This document shows, one piece after another, positions 24,245 through 37,190 of a DNA stretch of 64,000 bases. The notes under the pieces were generated by a model. It did not search any database, was not told where the DNA came from, and worked only from the letters and a program-made list of their open reading frames with translations. The stretch lies in NCBI RefSeq assembly GCF_030463565.1, contig NC_134643.1, positions 214,758,583 through 214,822,582 on the forward strand, read 5' to 3'. Both the position numbers and the translations under genes were made by a program. Position 1 is the stretch's first letter. Each line of letters begins with the position of its first letter. Source of the DNA: Pelecanus crispus. Lineage: Eukaryota > Chordata > Aves > Pelecaniformes > Pelecanidae.

Positions 24245-24660
24245 GGTCCACTCCCTGGAGCTGAGGGCAGCCCCGTCTGCCTCCGCTCGGTACGGCAAAG
24301 GACCTAAGCTCTGAGTGCATGCAGCAGCGGAGCCAGAGAGCGTCTGGAATTCGGGTGTAGCATGCGAGGGAAATGAAATCCGAAACCGCAGCCGATCCCT
24401 TCGGGGAGCCAGCGCTGTCGGCAGGCAGCACGTTGGGAAACCAAGCGTGCGCCAGGCTCCGCTGACACACGCTGCGGACGCCAGCTGCCCACAGGAAAGA
24501 ATGCCAAGCAACCTGGAATCATCAGGGCTCCTGGGGAAGAGGAGGAGGAGGAGGGAAGCCTACGGCGGTGCGGGGCTAGAGCGGAGCAGCCCCGGCTGTC
24601 CAGGCTGGGGCTCAGCGCCCGTGGGGGTGTGGTGTGCTGCATTGCAGCAGAGTCCCCGGC
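24245..24660 (-). promoter_or_regulatory. ENDOD1: ENDOD1 5' UTR and promoter, GC-rich
   Basis: The stretch immediately upstream of the ENDOD1 ATG is GC-rich with clustered CpG (for example 24380-24480 and 24560-24620) and shows no clear TATA box. This is usual for a broadly expressed vertebrate promoter. It includes a (GAG)n-like purine tract at 24536-24557. The transcription start cannot be fixed from sequence. Confidence 0.55.
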
Positions 24661-25098
24661 AGGAATTTTGGCTGACGCAGCCAGAAATCTTCCTGGCGCT
24701 GCCAGGGGGATGCTGCAAAGTCAGAGTCACCACCCCGAAGGTGTTAGCTGCCCTCTCCAGCCATGAGCCTGCCTAAGGGAGAGGGAGAAGGAGGGAGGGA
24801 GGGAGAAGAGAGGTGGGCAGGATATTGGCACCGCTGGCAACCCACTTTGCCCCTTTTCGGGGTGTCTGTCACCACTGTTGCTGCCAGCCGCGTGCTGCTA
24901 AGGCGCCTGGCACTCTCCTCCCATCTCATGGGAGCTGTAATAGTCACCCGAAACCCTCCTGTGGAGCAGTATCACCTCACCTTGGCAGACCCTCCCTCAG
25001 GAGAGATTAACAAGAGGCAGAAGGATGAAGACCCTTGGATCACATACCCCTAATCAATACCCACCTCTGAATATTTTGACCCAACCTATAGAAATAGC

Positions 25099-25121
25099 AA
25101 AAAAAAAAAAAAAAAAAAAAA
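25099..25121. repeat. A23 homopolymer
   Basis: An uninterrupted 23-base A tract in intergenic DNA. It may be the remains of a retroposition tail or a simple repeat; nothing upstream identifies a source transcript. Confidence 0.9.
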
Positions 25122-28100
25122 TCTACCTAAAGGGAATGAAACCACTCTGCTGAGTTTATGATCAGCAGAGCTACTGCTGCGTAGCAGTTTCCCAGTTTCC
25201 CAGTTTCCTTCAGTGACTGGGAAAATGGATGTTTTCAGAATAATGGGGATGGAAGGACTACAGAGCAGTTCTTCAGAGTCAAGAAAACGTGCAATTTCCC
25301 ACCCAAGAAGTTAGATACGTTCAGACATGTTGCCAACAACCTTAAAAAATCCTGGGTGCCAGTAAGGCACAGGTCCCTTTTAGACAAAGCTCATTTATAC
25401 TGTTAAAGTGATTTCCAAGCAAAAATCTCCAAGTGCTACCAAACCACAAGTGCCTTGCAGACAAGGTAGGAGTAGTCTATATTGCAGACGATGAAATGGG
25501 ACAGTGGGTGGCTGAAGTGCCTGCCCAAGGTCAGAGGAGGAGCCTGTAAAAGCACTAAAAATAGACTGGACTCTCAAGACTATCATTCCTCTACTCGGGG
25601 ATGACTTCTAGAAGTATAAAGGCAAGGAAATACGTCAGCATCTCTTGGTGTGGTGTTATCAGCTGGGGGAGACAGAGGCGGGCTGGACAGGCTGGGGAAC
25701 AACAGGAAATGTAGTAAACGGGCTTGGTTTTGGTCCAGGCAGATGCCTGATCACCCAGCCCTGACAGAAGGAGTTAGTCATGTCCACGAAAGATGATGGA
25801 ACTGAAAGCATAGACACAGCCCGACCCGAAGACAGCAGCTCCAAAAGACAGGTTTACTATTTGATTTTCCTGGATGTAAAAAGGCTCCTGGGAAATCAAG
25901 AACTGAAGCCAAACCTTAGCTGTTAGATGTTTGATCCCAGGCTTGCAATTTCCTGGGCAGCAGAGGAAAATATTTTCACGAGCATGGTAAGCCCCACTCC
26001 TCAGGTAAACCTAGACCAGGCAATGCCTTTAAACACCCCGCTCCAAGACTGACATGCATTACCCCAGGATAACCATGGTTCCAATCCAACAAAAAGGCAG
26101 CATGAGGTGTCTTAAGACGGGCATGACAGTGACCAGCATGCTGAGCAGATCAATGATATCCACCAGCAAACACGGACATCCTGCCTCTGCTCTGGACCTG
26201 TGCATCAACGTCCTCCCTCAAAGCGGCACCTCTGTCTCACTGGAATGCACAGCCCCAAGCTGTCTTCCAAGTGTCAAGGGCTTCTTATCTGCTCCTTGGG
26301 AACTCTGAGCAGCTCTTTCCTTTCAGGCTGTGAGGCTGGGGTCTGCCTGCCCGTTTAGCTCAGTATTTACTAGCAAATGGATAACCCTTGACTCAGCCTA
26401 AAGAGCAAGAGCCTCAGGCTCTCATCTCCTATGAAGAGCATCAACGTGAAAGCCAGTACAGAGCTCCGCTCCTCTACTCCCAATCCTATCTTCTCTCCAA
26501 GCGAGGCCCCTCTGCAGTTTCTATCTAATTTAACATAGCTGTTGTGACCCTTGAACGTGGAGCTGGATATTTTTTTCTGTTCTTGCTAACATCCCTATTA
26601 CTAAAGAGACTGTGTGCCATCATCATGGTGTGGCACTCACTGTGCTGGTAGGATAAAGGCCAAAGGACTGCCCTGCCTTGGGAAGATCATGCTCTCAGCC
26701 AAGGGACCACAGGTAGACAGAGGAGTCAAACACAGTGAGATGGAGTCGGTCAGACATTTTGACAACTCAGTGCTCCAGTAGCTTATCTGCTATCACAGGC
26801 TTTTATAGGCATTACAGGGAGTGATGCCTATAGGGATGATGCAAAAGGGAATATTAATATTGGATCCAAACCAGCCCTAAGGCTGTTGATGTGAGCAGAA
26901 GGGCTCTGGGAAAATGCACATTGGGTTGGAAGTGGGCAGCATGGCCTCGCAGGGGCTGCCTCCTCCAAACCCTCTGCGGGGTGACAGTGCAACAAGCCCA
27001 GCAGTGCCGGCAGTGCAGGCAAGCACCTTATGCTTGATGTGATGGAGGAGAGGGAGCCCAGGGAAGATGCAAAGGGGCAGGTGATGTGGTCAAAGGGACA
27101 CGTGAGAAAAGTGATCTCTCAGTGGCAGGCAGAGCTGTGTAGGAGGACAGGAGAGGCCTTAGGCAATAGACTGTATGGACACAGAGTTTGCAAGGCATAC
27201 CAGAGGTAAAGTGGGTCAGGGAAAAGAGATTAAAGACAGAGAGAGTGGAGAGAGGGAAGGGCAAGAAAAGACGTAAGGATCCAGAAAATGGTGTTGACCA
27301 GGAGGAAAAGGAGGACATTGGGCAAAAATTAGAGTTGAGGGGGATCTGCATTCCTTAAAAACTGGGGTACTAAGGAAAGGTTAAGAAGGAAAATGAATGG
27401 AAATAGGTGTGAGGAAATCCAGAGTCAAGTGAGGAGATGAGAGTGAGCTGAGGAAAGCTGTCTCCTTCTGTGATAAGAAAATGAGGAGAGAACATGAGGA
27501 CGAGAAGGGGGAAAGGAAAATGGAAGGAGGTTTTCATCTAACTTCATTGACATAACGTGGATGACCAGTCCTCCTCTTCCTCAAGGGTCTCAAGCACCAA
27601 GACCAATGTCTCAAAGAAAAGAATACCTCCCTGCAAAAAAACCCTGAAAAACATGCCAGCATTCAAACCCTTCAGCCACAAAGAAGCTGCCAGGCTTGTT
27701 TGCCTGCTTTCCCACACTGTGCCTCCAGCCCTGTCTCTCTGTTCACACGGCTGACACTGGATTTGCTACAAATAGCAAATCATTCTCCTTGCATGCCTGA
27801 CCCCTCTAGTCTAGTCTTTCAAAACATTCTTGACTCCAAATATTTTTCCAGACCGGATCTCCTGTCTCCTACCACGACCTCTGGGCGGGACCCCAGTGCT
27901 GTATGTGACTGTCCCATTCTTCTGAGAAGGAAAGGAAGAAGTGTCTTTAAGGGCAAGGAGTCCCACTGGAGAGACACCATCTGATTCAGTGGAGATACCA
28001 AAGATTGGGCTTGGAGCGTGGCAGTGCCAGCAGACACGCCATGACATGTCAGAGAGTACATCTGCCTCCTCACTGTCTCATGGGGAAAGAGTGTCTTTTT

Positions 28101-28849
28101 AAAATTAGCTTAAAAACTTGGTCTGGGAAAGGAGCCCAGTGCTGAGCTAGGGAGAAAAGCAGGAGTGAAACAATTTTCCTGCTGAAACTAGGAGATTCAA
28201 GGGCCAGGAGGGCAGAAGGAAAATAAACTCTTCTGGGAAGAGCTTAGCAACATGCTGTCGGGATTTTGATTCCCACCTTAAACTAGGTCTTGATGCCAGT
28301 CTGTGCTGCCTACTTGTTAGGTGTTTACACAGACATCTTCACGCCTTGCCCATGGTGCCCCTTGTGCTGGTGAGGAATGGCCCACTGCCGATGGTACTGC
28401 TTCGTTGCTCACCTTCTGCCGTGGTGCTAGCAAACAAGGGTGGGCCAGCAAGAGGCCACTAACCACCTTGAACTGCCAGGGATGCTGATCTGGCTACTCT
28501 CCTTCCTCACTTGCCTTTCCTCCTGGCTGCACTCGCAGTCTCTGTCCACAGCAGCCAGTGGATGCCTCGAAGTGGTGTACAGCTGAAATCAGATGAGAAA
28601 AAGATGGGAAGGTTTAAGACATGAAATGATGGAGGAGGTTGTCTGTGGTGCACAGTCAGAGGAAGAGGCTGACGACTGGGAACAGTGAAGCACCCAAACA
28701 CACTGCTCTCCTGGTGATAACGCCGTTAGGACAGGGACCGGTTCTGGGTTTGTACAAAAACTTGCACGGTGGGAGTCTGACAGGGACCTTGCAAACTATG
28801 AAGTACAAACCCATTGCATAAATACTGAATTAAATTAATAAAACCCAGA

Positions 28850-29290
28850 AGATACATCCTTTGGCACTTTATCACAGCCTTCAGACTCAAGAGATGTCTG
28901 TTAATATTCAGCTGTTAGAAACAAACAGAACAACGGCAGAAGTAGAATAGACTTAGACTAGCAGTACAAGGCAATGTTTTTAATAGTGCAAATGATTAAC
29001 TATCAGAATGAGTTATTTAGAGATGTGCTGAAAGCTCCAACACTTTCATTCTTTAAATCAAGATATGCTTTTTAACACAATAACAACTATGATAAAAGAA
29101 TTGATGCTTCAAATGTAATGGCCTTTGTTTTACAGATTGTCATTTGGTCAGAGCCACAACAGTTCTTTCACACCTTAAATCTGTTTTGGACAGGAAAGTT
29201 ACCCACTTGCATGCTTTTCTTCTAGGTATTATTACTGACTTTTTATTATTTGTTATATTTTATTTTTTCCAAAGTGTGGTGCAATTCAGT
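28850..29290. promoter_or_regulatory. AT-rich candidate conserved noncoding element
   Basis: A 400-base AT-rich island lies in otherwise GC-balanced spacer. It is rich in homeodomain-, MEF2- and SOX-like words (AATGATTAAC, TTTTTAATAG, CCTTTGTTTT, AACAATAACAA). It is about equidistant from the ENDOD1 and CWC15 promoters. This is inference from composition only. Confidence 0.25.
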
Positions 29291-30479
29291 TAATGCTGAG
29301 AGCTTGCTGCACTAGGTGCTGCCTGAAAACAAGGTGTGAGACAGCTCCTGACAGTCTGCATTGACAGAAGACTGATGAGTGGGAACAAAATTAGAGGTAC
29401 GGACTTGTTAGGCTTGCATCATCTCAGAAAAGGGAATGAGAAAGCCATAATCCTTGAGAAAGCTAAACCTGCTGGCAGGATCCAGAAGCTTTAATCAAGA
29501 GGCAAGATAGCAGCCGCACCCAGGACAGCCTGTCTCCAGTAACACCACCGTGTTTTGGAACCAAGGAGTGGGAGGAGGAGTGAGATGTTCTGCATTAAGG
29601 GTTTGGCCAGACCTGATAGGTGGAGGTGAGGTTCCAGCTGCTCCCTAGCTCTGACGCCCTCCGTGCCACTTGGATCGGCAGTGGAGATGCCCACATGGAG
29701 CCCAGTCATCCCAACAGCCAAAGCAGAGAAGCAGGCACTGCAAGGGTGTGACTTGCGTCATCCTACACGGGCAGGCAAGGACGAGATGGCATCCTCCAGA
29801 TGCGCCTCTGTCTCTTCACCAGCTGTGAAGTGAGCCCAGGATGTCCATAGCTGGTCAGACAAACCTTGGGCAGGACCTAACGTACTCCTGCCACCGCAGG
29901 GAGTTAGCCTGTGAAAAATCAAGTCTGTTGGCTGTGCGAGGGAAGAGCGAGCAAGTGTTTCTACATGCTCCTTTCAGGCCTTAGCCTTGCTACTGAAATA
30001 CATATTGCAACTGCTGCCAGGCATAAACGTAGTATCATATTTTCCACATATGTTGCTTCTTGGCCAGTACTGCCTGGGGAAAGATTCAGAGGTGAAAAAC
30101 ACAGTCACCAGTCCCAGGATCCCATCACTGCCGCGAGTACAGAACACAGCTTCTGCCCTTAGAGTTCATGGAATAGGATTGGTGTACGACAGCCAGGACA
30201 AAGTATGTCCTCTAAAAAACAAAAGCAGCAGTGCTTTTAGTCACACTGACAGCATGGTGGAAGGAAGTACTGGCCTTAGATTAGTGCTTTAAATAAACGG
30301 GTGGCTGGTTGGAACTGCAGGTTAAATTACAAGTGCAAAACCTGAAGCCTCTGGAGAGCAGACCTGGGAGCCTGCTGATTTCAAAAACAGCTCAAAAGAG
30401 TGGAGCCGGACTTTGCAGTGTCTCTGCTGGGATCTGAGACATTACTGTCTGACCTGACTTTCTTGGGAGATGGTTTAAC

Positions 30480-31540
30480 TTGTCTGTGATATCGCAAATG
30501 GAGTGATTTAGATTGCTTAGAGAATCACCGTCAAAGGTATTAGCAAAAGTGGTTTTAAAATGATGTTGTAAAAGTGCGACTTAACAAAGTTCGATGGCAA
30601 GGTTCACTCAATTAATTACTTCATGGGAGAAACATACAAAGGAAAATTGAGTTACACTCGAATTAGAATGATTCAGAGGGAGACTGGGGATGCAAAAGGG
30701 TAAGGAGGACCCTCCCGTTAAGTCACAAAGTTCAGAGTAGACCCCCTTGCTTTCTAAACTCCTGATGGAGCTTAGGTGCAGCTAGGTCCAATCTTAGTCT
30801 CAGACTTGGTCAACGGTTTATGTCTAAGGGATTGTACATGCGAAGTTTATGTAATATTTCATTAGCATCAACTGAGCATGCAATCAAAGTTACCATGACA
30901 AAATCAAAGTTACCACACTATGAGGTTACGCGCGATATTGGTCGCTTACCAAAGATCTGTCGTTGGTTAAAGGTCTCTCTGCCTCGAGGAGCAACCTTGA
31001 GAGCTGTCCCAGCTCAAGGGGAGATCACCGCCATGCAGCCACACTGTCTAGCAGGGAGAGCTCAAAAGCAGCTCACTTAGGCTCACCTCATATTTATAGG
31101 ATAAAATGGCTGGCTCGTAGTCAAATTACATGTGATGGAAAAGGTATGCATGAGACTCCTTGTACCCAAAACTTTTCTTTGTTCCTTGATAAATGAGTCT
31201 TGGAAAAGCCACCTGCTATTGATAAGTCAATTGCATGATCGGTGTTCCAAGCTCATATGCATCGATGCTCTGTGCCACTCCACTCCTTTGTGGGTTTTCA
31301 GAGAGCAGATTGAAAATAGAGGAGTCCATGGCCCGGCTACAGCTCAGGCCTTTACCCCTTCCAGAGCCTGCACAAAAACACCGCCAGTCTGGTCGAGGGG
31401 TCGAGTGCAACCGACCCCTGCAACTCAAAATCTCAGGGAAGGCGTTACAGCTCCCCAGAGGGTGCAGAAGAACAGAAATCGTAGAAGCCAGCACTTCACA
31501 CAGGCACCCTCGTAAGCTAGATAGTCACTAATGACAAAAT
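30480..31540 (-). mobile_element. Probable solo LTR of an avian endogenous retrovirus-type element, reversed
   Basis: On the minus strand the block has a canonical TATAAATA box at 31098-31091. Sequence typical of an LTR R/U5 region follows, and a long U3-like segment precedes it. The texture (GACCTTTAACCAACGACAGA and neighbouring words at about 30950-30980, and an imperfect repeat of ATCAAAGTTACC at 30881-30915) agrees with LTRs I associate with avian ERVL-class repeats. No gag, pol or env frame flanks it, so it would be a solo LTR left by recombination. The ends are approximate, and a TGTC start near 31535 is only a guess. Family assignment is from recollection, not a search. Confidence 0.42.
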
Positions 31541-34500
31541 ATAAGGCTTTGGCACTTCTTTGCAAAGAGAATTAAAAGGTTGCATATCCTCAAGATATCT
31601 CAATCTTCTCCCAGTTGCAGGCACTCAAGAAAAGGGAACTTTGTTCTCTCTTTCTTAAGCTCATTAGCAGCATCCAGGAGATTGAGGTTTTAGTCTTACC
31701 TCCATCAGGAGGCGGGAAAGGTTTGGGGTCAACTGTCTCACTCCCGTAAGAGTGCTCTGGTCACTGTCCTGCTGCCCTGGGCTCCTTGCTATTGGACTTT
31801 GCACAAATAGTCACCTATTCTCGAAGTCGGAAGGTGAAACATCTTCTGCCCTTTAGTTCCATAGTGAAAGCACAAGAGCAAGAGACTCACAGTCCAGCCT
31901 GGACCACGCTGCTTACACTCCTTCTGAGCAGCAGCCCCTGTGCCCATGCCATGACACGGTGCTCTCAGTCTCCTCTGTGCAGCACCCAAATGAACCAGAA
32001 CTCCCTGGAGAGCACCCCAGCCCTCTACCCTTCCTCCAGCACAAGGCAGTGCATAACATATATACATAACATATAACTCCGTGTGTTTCTAACTGAAAAT
32101 CCTTACACCTGATGCGGAGTGCTTTGAAGCCTACCTAGCACAGATTATAGAGCTCATAGCTGGTAAAGACTGCAGGAGTTAGAGTTGTTGGTGTAGGCAG
32201 GCTCCAACACCATGGAAACTTGAAGGGGGGACAGATGTGAATAGTGCAGAAAGCACATTCATCGCACGCCAAACATTCCTGTGCAAGCCCTACCGCCCAG
32301 GCACCAGCTCCATCAGTGCTTCCCTCCACAGCTGCTCACTGAACCACTGTGCTGTGGTGGGACTCCCCACCAGTGGGACACAGTACCTTGCACAGGACCA
32401 GGACTCCTCCCTCTGTTCCTGCTTAAAATTTTACCTGCAAGGATGGCAAGACAAAGTTACTAAGGGCATGCTAAGGTAGTACTGGATAGGAGCGATGAGG
32501 CCAAGCTGCTTCATGTATGTGCTTCTGTCAGGGCAGATGTGAGATGTGGCTGCTTGCACTATGCTCATGGCAGGCGACAGGCCAAGGAGAACAGGAAAGG
32601 GAGGGAGGGAAATGCAAAGTTCAGTTTCAGTTACTAATCCTCAGCAGCAATGACACAGAAACAGGCAGAGTCTTGCCAAGACGAGGTACTTTTGCAGATG
32701 CGTTTGCAGCACACACCTCGCTGTGCCCCGAGTCTGCAGGGGAGCATGCATGCCCTGTTCAAAGTGCCTTCTGCTTCTGCAGGTAGGACTTTGCTTATAT
32801 ACACCATGGAGTTCCATGTTCAGCTGAAGGAACTGGCCACCACAAATCCTGAACCAACCAACTCTGCTAATCAGGTTTTGATACTCCTAACCAGCACTAA
32901 CCACTTCAACTTCAGCTGAACACCTCCCACCCCTCTGCCCAAACCCCAAAACACAGAGCAAAACCCAGGAAGGAAACAAATTTTGCCAGGCTCATCTCAT
33001 CCTGGAGGGGCTTCAGTCACGGTTACTGATCCTGTAGGAGAAGCCTACCTCATTCCTAGTCTGTGTCCCACAGCAGGACTCAGCATACAACTCCAGCTCA
33101 AATAGAGGTGATGGTTCTGATGGTAAAATTACACAGCAAAGCCCTCTGGGCTTTATAATACAGGAAATCAAATTTCATAGACTGCTCTTACATGGGATAT
33201 TGCATCTACGGATTGCAGAGCAAAAGCCTTTGGTCCATTATCTGTGGTTTTAGAAAGAAGGAAATGCACAGAACTTGGGGAGAGGGGGTTACTTTTTCAA
33301 AGTCCCCAGGCTAGTGGCAGTGCTGGGAAGAAAATACCAGTTTTCTGAGCACCAGCCCTCTGCACTGACACAGCCCCACATAAGCAAAAGGCTCCCTCAA
33401 GGCCTCAGCAGCTACAATACTGTGAATTTGCAATCAAGAGCTAAGGGAAAATCAACCTGGTTGATCCCACTTGTGGGTCAAGAGTTCATTGTTTTCCAAG
33501 CTGTTGTTCTTTGTTTTCATCTGAATCAGAGTAAACTTGCTTCTACCCACGCCTGAAAGAAACAATGCAAGTGGTTAGAACTCTTCCAAAGCCAGAATTG
33601 CCTCGCTACTGGGCGAACCCTTTGCACAGTGTGCTAGTTCAGTAACTAAAGGATAACTAAAGATAGGTAAAGGTGTTGAGAGAACTGACTGCTGGCTGAT
33701 ACCAACTAGAATCCTCTTAGGTAGGACAACATGATACATTCACATGGCATCTTTGGAGGAGGTGGGGATTCTTTTTAATGAGTTTGAGTACTGCACTACT
33801 GAGATGTTGCTGGAAAGGAACGTGAATTGTGTTTTAACTTGGTCAGAATGACACTTAGCTGTTTTACTCTTCTTATATACTCTTCCTTGTATTCCTGGTT
33901 TGGAGACTTGAGATAAATTAGGAGATTCTGTGTTTTCACACTGGCTGCTCTATTCCTTGCAGCCCCATTTATAAAAAGTACTTAGCCTCATTTTGAAGTT
34001 TTCAGTAACAGAAATTTTAAATCCAGAAGGATCTCATCGAACATAACCTCATCTTTGGAACAAAACTACTTATATTGCTTTACCTTGTAAACTCAGCGTC
34101 TTCTACCTGCCTTTATAACGTAGTAATGAAATACAGGGCAGGATTTTCTGAGATTGCCCAAGACAAGTGAGTGAATCACCTCCCAGAGGAACCTGTCACT
34201 GTCCACTGAACAGAAGAGGAGCCTTAAAGAATTGCCTAGACTAGATACCTCACTTACTTACGGCCCTGTGAGAGTAATTCTAAAGTTAAGGGAGAGTAGC
34301 ACATAAACTGAGGGCTGACTCAGGCAGAAAATATTGATAAAGAACTAAAACCGAGAAAAACCTTAGAGAGCGATATGGGTACCAGCTCCTGATGCTATTG
34401 CTAAAAGTTATAGCTGCAGCTGGATCTTACAGAGCCAAGTGCATCTCTACTCCATCCTGCCTGACAAGCTCACTTGTGGAATACTTCACTGGTTTCTTTG

Positions 34501-36599
34501 TTCCACATCTACATGGAGAAGACAGAGGGAAAGCGAGCAGGTCCAAAGCCAGAGCCACCGTGGTGCGTGGACAGCCGGCCCTTCCTTCCGTATAATGCCG
34601 GTTTTTCAGAAACTGGGCACCATGCTACTGAGACTCCTCCCAGCCAGACTGAGTCATCATCAGCCAGCATTAAGAAAAGGATAAAATTAGCTTAGCTATT
34701 AGTAGAAATGTTTGGCTAATAAATAAAATGGTGGGACATTTTTGCTTAACAGTGGATGTAACCATAGACAGAGGTATGTCCCGGCTGCTTGCCTGGATGT
34801 AAATACTGCATTGCTAAAATCATTTGCTTTGCCCAAGCTCAAAAAAAATCAATTCAATAGAAACAAGAGAGATTCCATGGAGCCGAGTATGCATGCAAGA
34901 CTGTGAGGCCAGGAAGTGTGAGCTGTTTGTGTCTCAGGGCGTCACTCATTCCTCCAGCACCCTCCCTCCCCACGTCCCTGAGTGCCTTTTGGTTGACATC
35001 ATGTCTCACGTTGAAAGAGCGCTGGGATCTCAGCAGAGAGCTGCGCGCATGGGGAAGCAGACAGAGAAAGACCCAGTAAACAGAACACACATTCAAAACC
35101 AGCATGTCGGACCTGCAGTGCTGGTCCAGCTTGTTTAATGGCTGGCAAATGAACACAGTCTGCCGTGTCTGATGGAGGTCGTCATTGCCTCGGGCAGGAT
35201 CCAGATCAGGTCCTCACCCTGTGCCTTTTCTTGCAGGGAATTCCTGCTGACTCCCAGGATTTTCCCTCCATTGTGAATAGGTCACAAGGTCTCTCCCTTG
35301 CTGCAAAGCAGGTGTTCACACCTGCTAAATTCACCTGGGACTGGAGCACTGAATGCAGAAGAGGAGACAGCAGCCCAGGGGATGATGGCACGGAGCATGG
35401 AAGAAAGTTGGAGAGAGAGTGCAGTGGGAGGCGGCAGGGAAGAGGTTAAGGGCCAGGATGACTTTGTGAGCACAGAAAAGCAGCAGCACAGGGCTTTTAC
35501 TGTCCCATGGCAGCAGGGAGGGTGTGACGGAGAGCTAAACTGCGCAGGATGGCCTCATCAGAAAGCAGCCCCAGCTGAGTCACCGGCTGAGTCACAGCCT
35601 TGCCCGGCTTCTATTCTTTTCCCAATCAAGGAAAGAGCAGCTTCCCACAAACTTCTTTTAAGGCTGCCATTTGGATGCTGAGCGTTCTTGCACCAAGCCT
35701 CCACTCTTGCTAATCCCCTATACCCTTCCATGTCTGTAACCCAGCGGGAGGCACGAACCTTCAAAGCACACAGTGTCCCGAGGGAGGAAATGTGCTGCGG
35801 CCTCTCCAAAGCAGAAACAGGATTTACTGCTGCTCAGCCCATGCAAGCTGTGCCCTGAATGGCAAAAGACAGGCTCTTACAGGAAGGGAGGCAAGGGGAA
35901 AATTCAGGCTGGGAGATTTCCATTCTGGCACCGAACCTCTGCCCTGCTCAAGGAAAATGCACATGTTCACCATACTATGCTGCTTTGAAAGAGGAGATTG
36001 CATGCCCTGGTACTGTACTTTAAGGGTGGGCAGAAGATAGCCCCAGAGCCTACAGTGGGAGACCCAAAAATTCAGGAAAGAAAATTGCCTCAACTAAATT
36101 CCCATCCAGATTCAGAAACAGTCAATGAAGAGCAACAATTAAGAGTAATGTTACAGATGGAAGGGGAACCATGTAGCAGAGAGTATGCATGAGAAGCTTT
36201 AAGGAACAGAAAAATGACACAGGAAACGGGGAAAAATCACTGCATTGGCAAGGCTGAGAGGGAGTTTTTAAAGTCCATTAGGAATGTAAGCATTCTTCAT
36301 AATGCTACAAGCCAAGAAGTAGATGAGAAAAACATTAACAAGGTTCCAAACAGGCACAAGGTTTCTATAAATGTTTCTGCTCTCTCTCAGGACGTGATGT
36401 CCTTTGCAGTCTTGCAATAAGCTCAGGGAAGGACCAGCACTTAGGAGAGACCTGCATCCTAGAGCACTGAGATAACCAAAGAATATTGGTCTCCTGGTGT
36501 GATCCACAGGCAAATATAAAATCACACTGAGAATATTTACAGGTACCATAAAGAATTTGGGACAGTAACTAAGAGGCCATGCCAGTGACACCAGCGAGG
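31541..36599. other. Intergenic spacer, no gene recognised
   Basis: Mixed-composition DNA without coding exons, RNA genes or clear repeats. Open frames are short and overlapping on both strands. Part of the left end might still belong to the LTR-type element. Confidence 0.5.
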
Positions 36600-37190
36600 G
36601 ATTTCTTTTGAAGACAGATGCCTTTAACACAGCCAAACATGTTTATTCATCTCAGCTGAAAGACAACATGGAATTTTCTAATCCAGAAAGCAACAGCTTT
36701 GAGAAGGATTCAAGAGTCACCACAGACATGCACCTGGACTCAAGGACCCAGTAGAATGGTGTGGGGAAAAAGGCCAGCGTGATCCTCGGATGGACAAACA
36801 GCAGCCTAGAAAGCTGGGGGAGGAAAGTGATTCTTACCTCTCTATTCACATTAGTGGAGCTGGTGCTGAAACAGTACTTATACTTCTGATGTTGATAAAT
36901 TGGACAGAGAACAAGAAAAAGCCCCAAAATAATTGGTGGGAGGAAGGAAATGATTCTAAGAGACTAGGAGAGTTCAGTCTGCTTACGTTATCCAAAGGCA
37001 GTTGCAAGTCTAGATGACAAAGTATAAATACCTGGTGAGAAAACAGGCTTTTAAAATTACCAGAGAAAGGCACAACAGGCACCTGTGGTTGGAAATAAAG
37101 CCAACTGAAATTAAAAATAAGGTGCAGTTTTAAACTGTGAGGATAATTAATCACTGGAGGAAATGATCAAGGGAAGTGGTGAATTCTCCT
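36600..37190 (+). mobile_element. Ancient CR1/L3-like LINE relic (ORF2 3' part)
   Basis: Read on the plus strand, the block follows the usual order of the degraded 3' reverse-transcriptase region of CR1/L3 LINEs. An AAAAAGGCCAGCGTGATCCT segment at about 36769-36788 is followed by AACAGCAGCCTAGAAAGC, GTGATTCTTACCTCTCTATT, ACAGTACTTATACTTCTG, GAGACTAGGAGAGTTCAGTC, AAGTATAAATACCTGG and GTGGTGAATTCTCCTGC. Stops and small deletions interrupt every frame, so it encodes nothing. It is far more decayed than the CR1 pieces at 8.1 and 12.7 kb and probably predates birds. The left boundary is uncertain. Confidence 0.65.

Larger units (their letters stand above)
24661..30479. other. Intergenic spacer, no gene recognised
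   Basis: This is the first part of the gene-free spacer between the divergent ENDOD1 and CWC15 promoters. It includes purine-rich (GGGA)n-type sequence at 24777-24815, an A23 run at 25099-25121 and an AT-rich island at 28850-29290. Small open frames are unconvincing. A GCCCGTTTAGCTCAG word at 26350 looks like a tRNA start but nothing downstream can complete a cloverleaf. Confidence 0.55.

Noticed and set aside
23840-24511. Full 223-codon reading of the ENDOD1 exon 1 frame
   Set aside because: Residues before the signal peptide are GC-rich 5' UTR, and residues after EPQ are intron past a consensus donor; only 24244-23951 is coding.
24315-24776. 153-codon plus-strand frame upstream of ENDOD1
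   Set aside because: It is antisense to the ENDOD1 promoter and first exon flank in GC-rich DNA, with no domain.
26350-26420. tRNA-like start (GCCCGTTTAGCTCAG)
   Set aside because: No TTC-arm box B and no matching acceptor stem follow within tRNA length.
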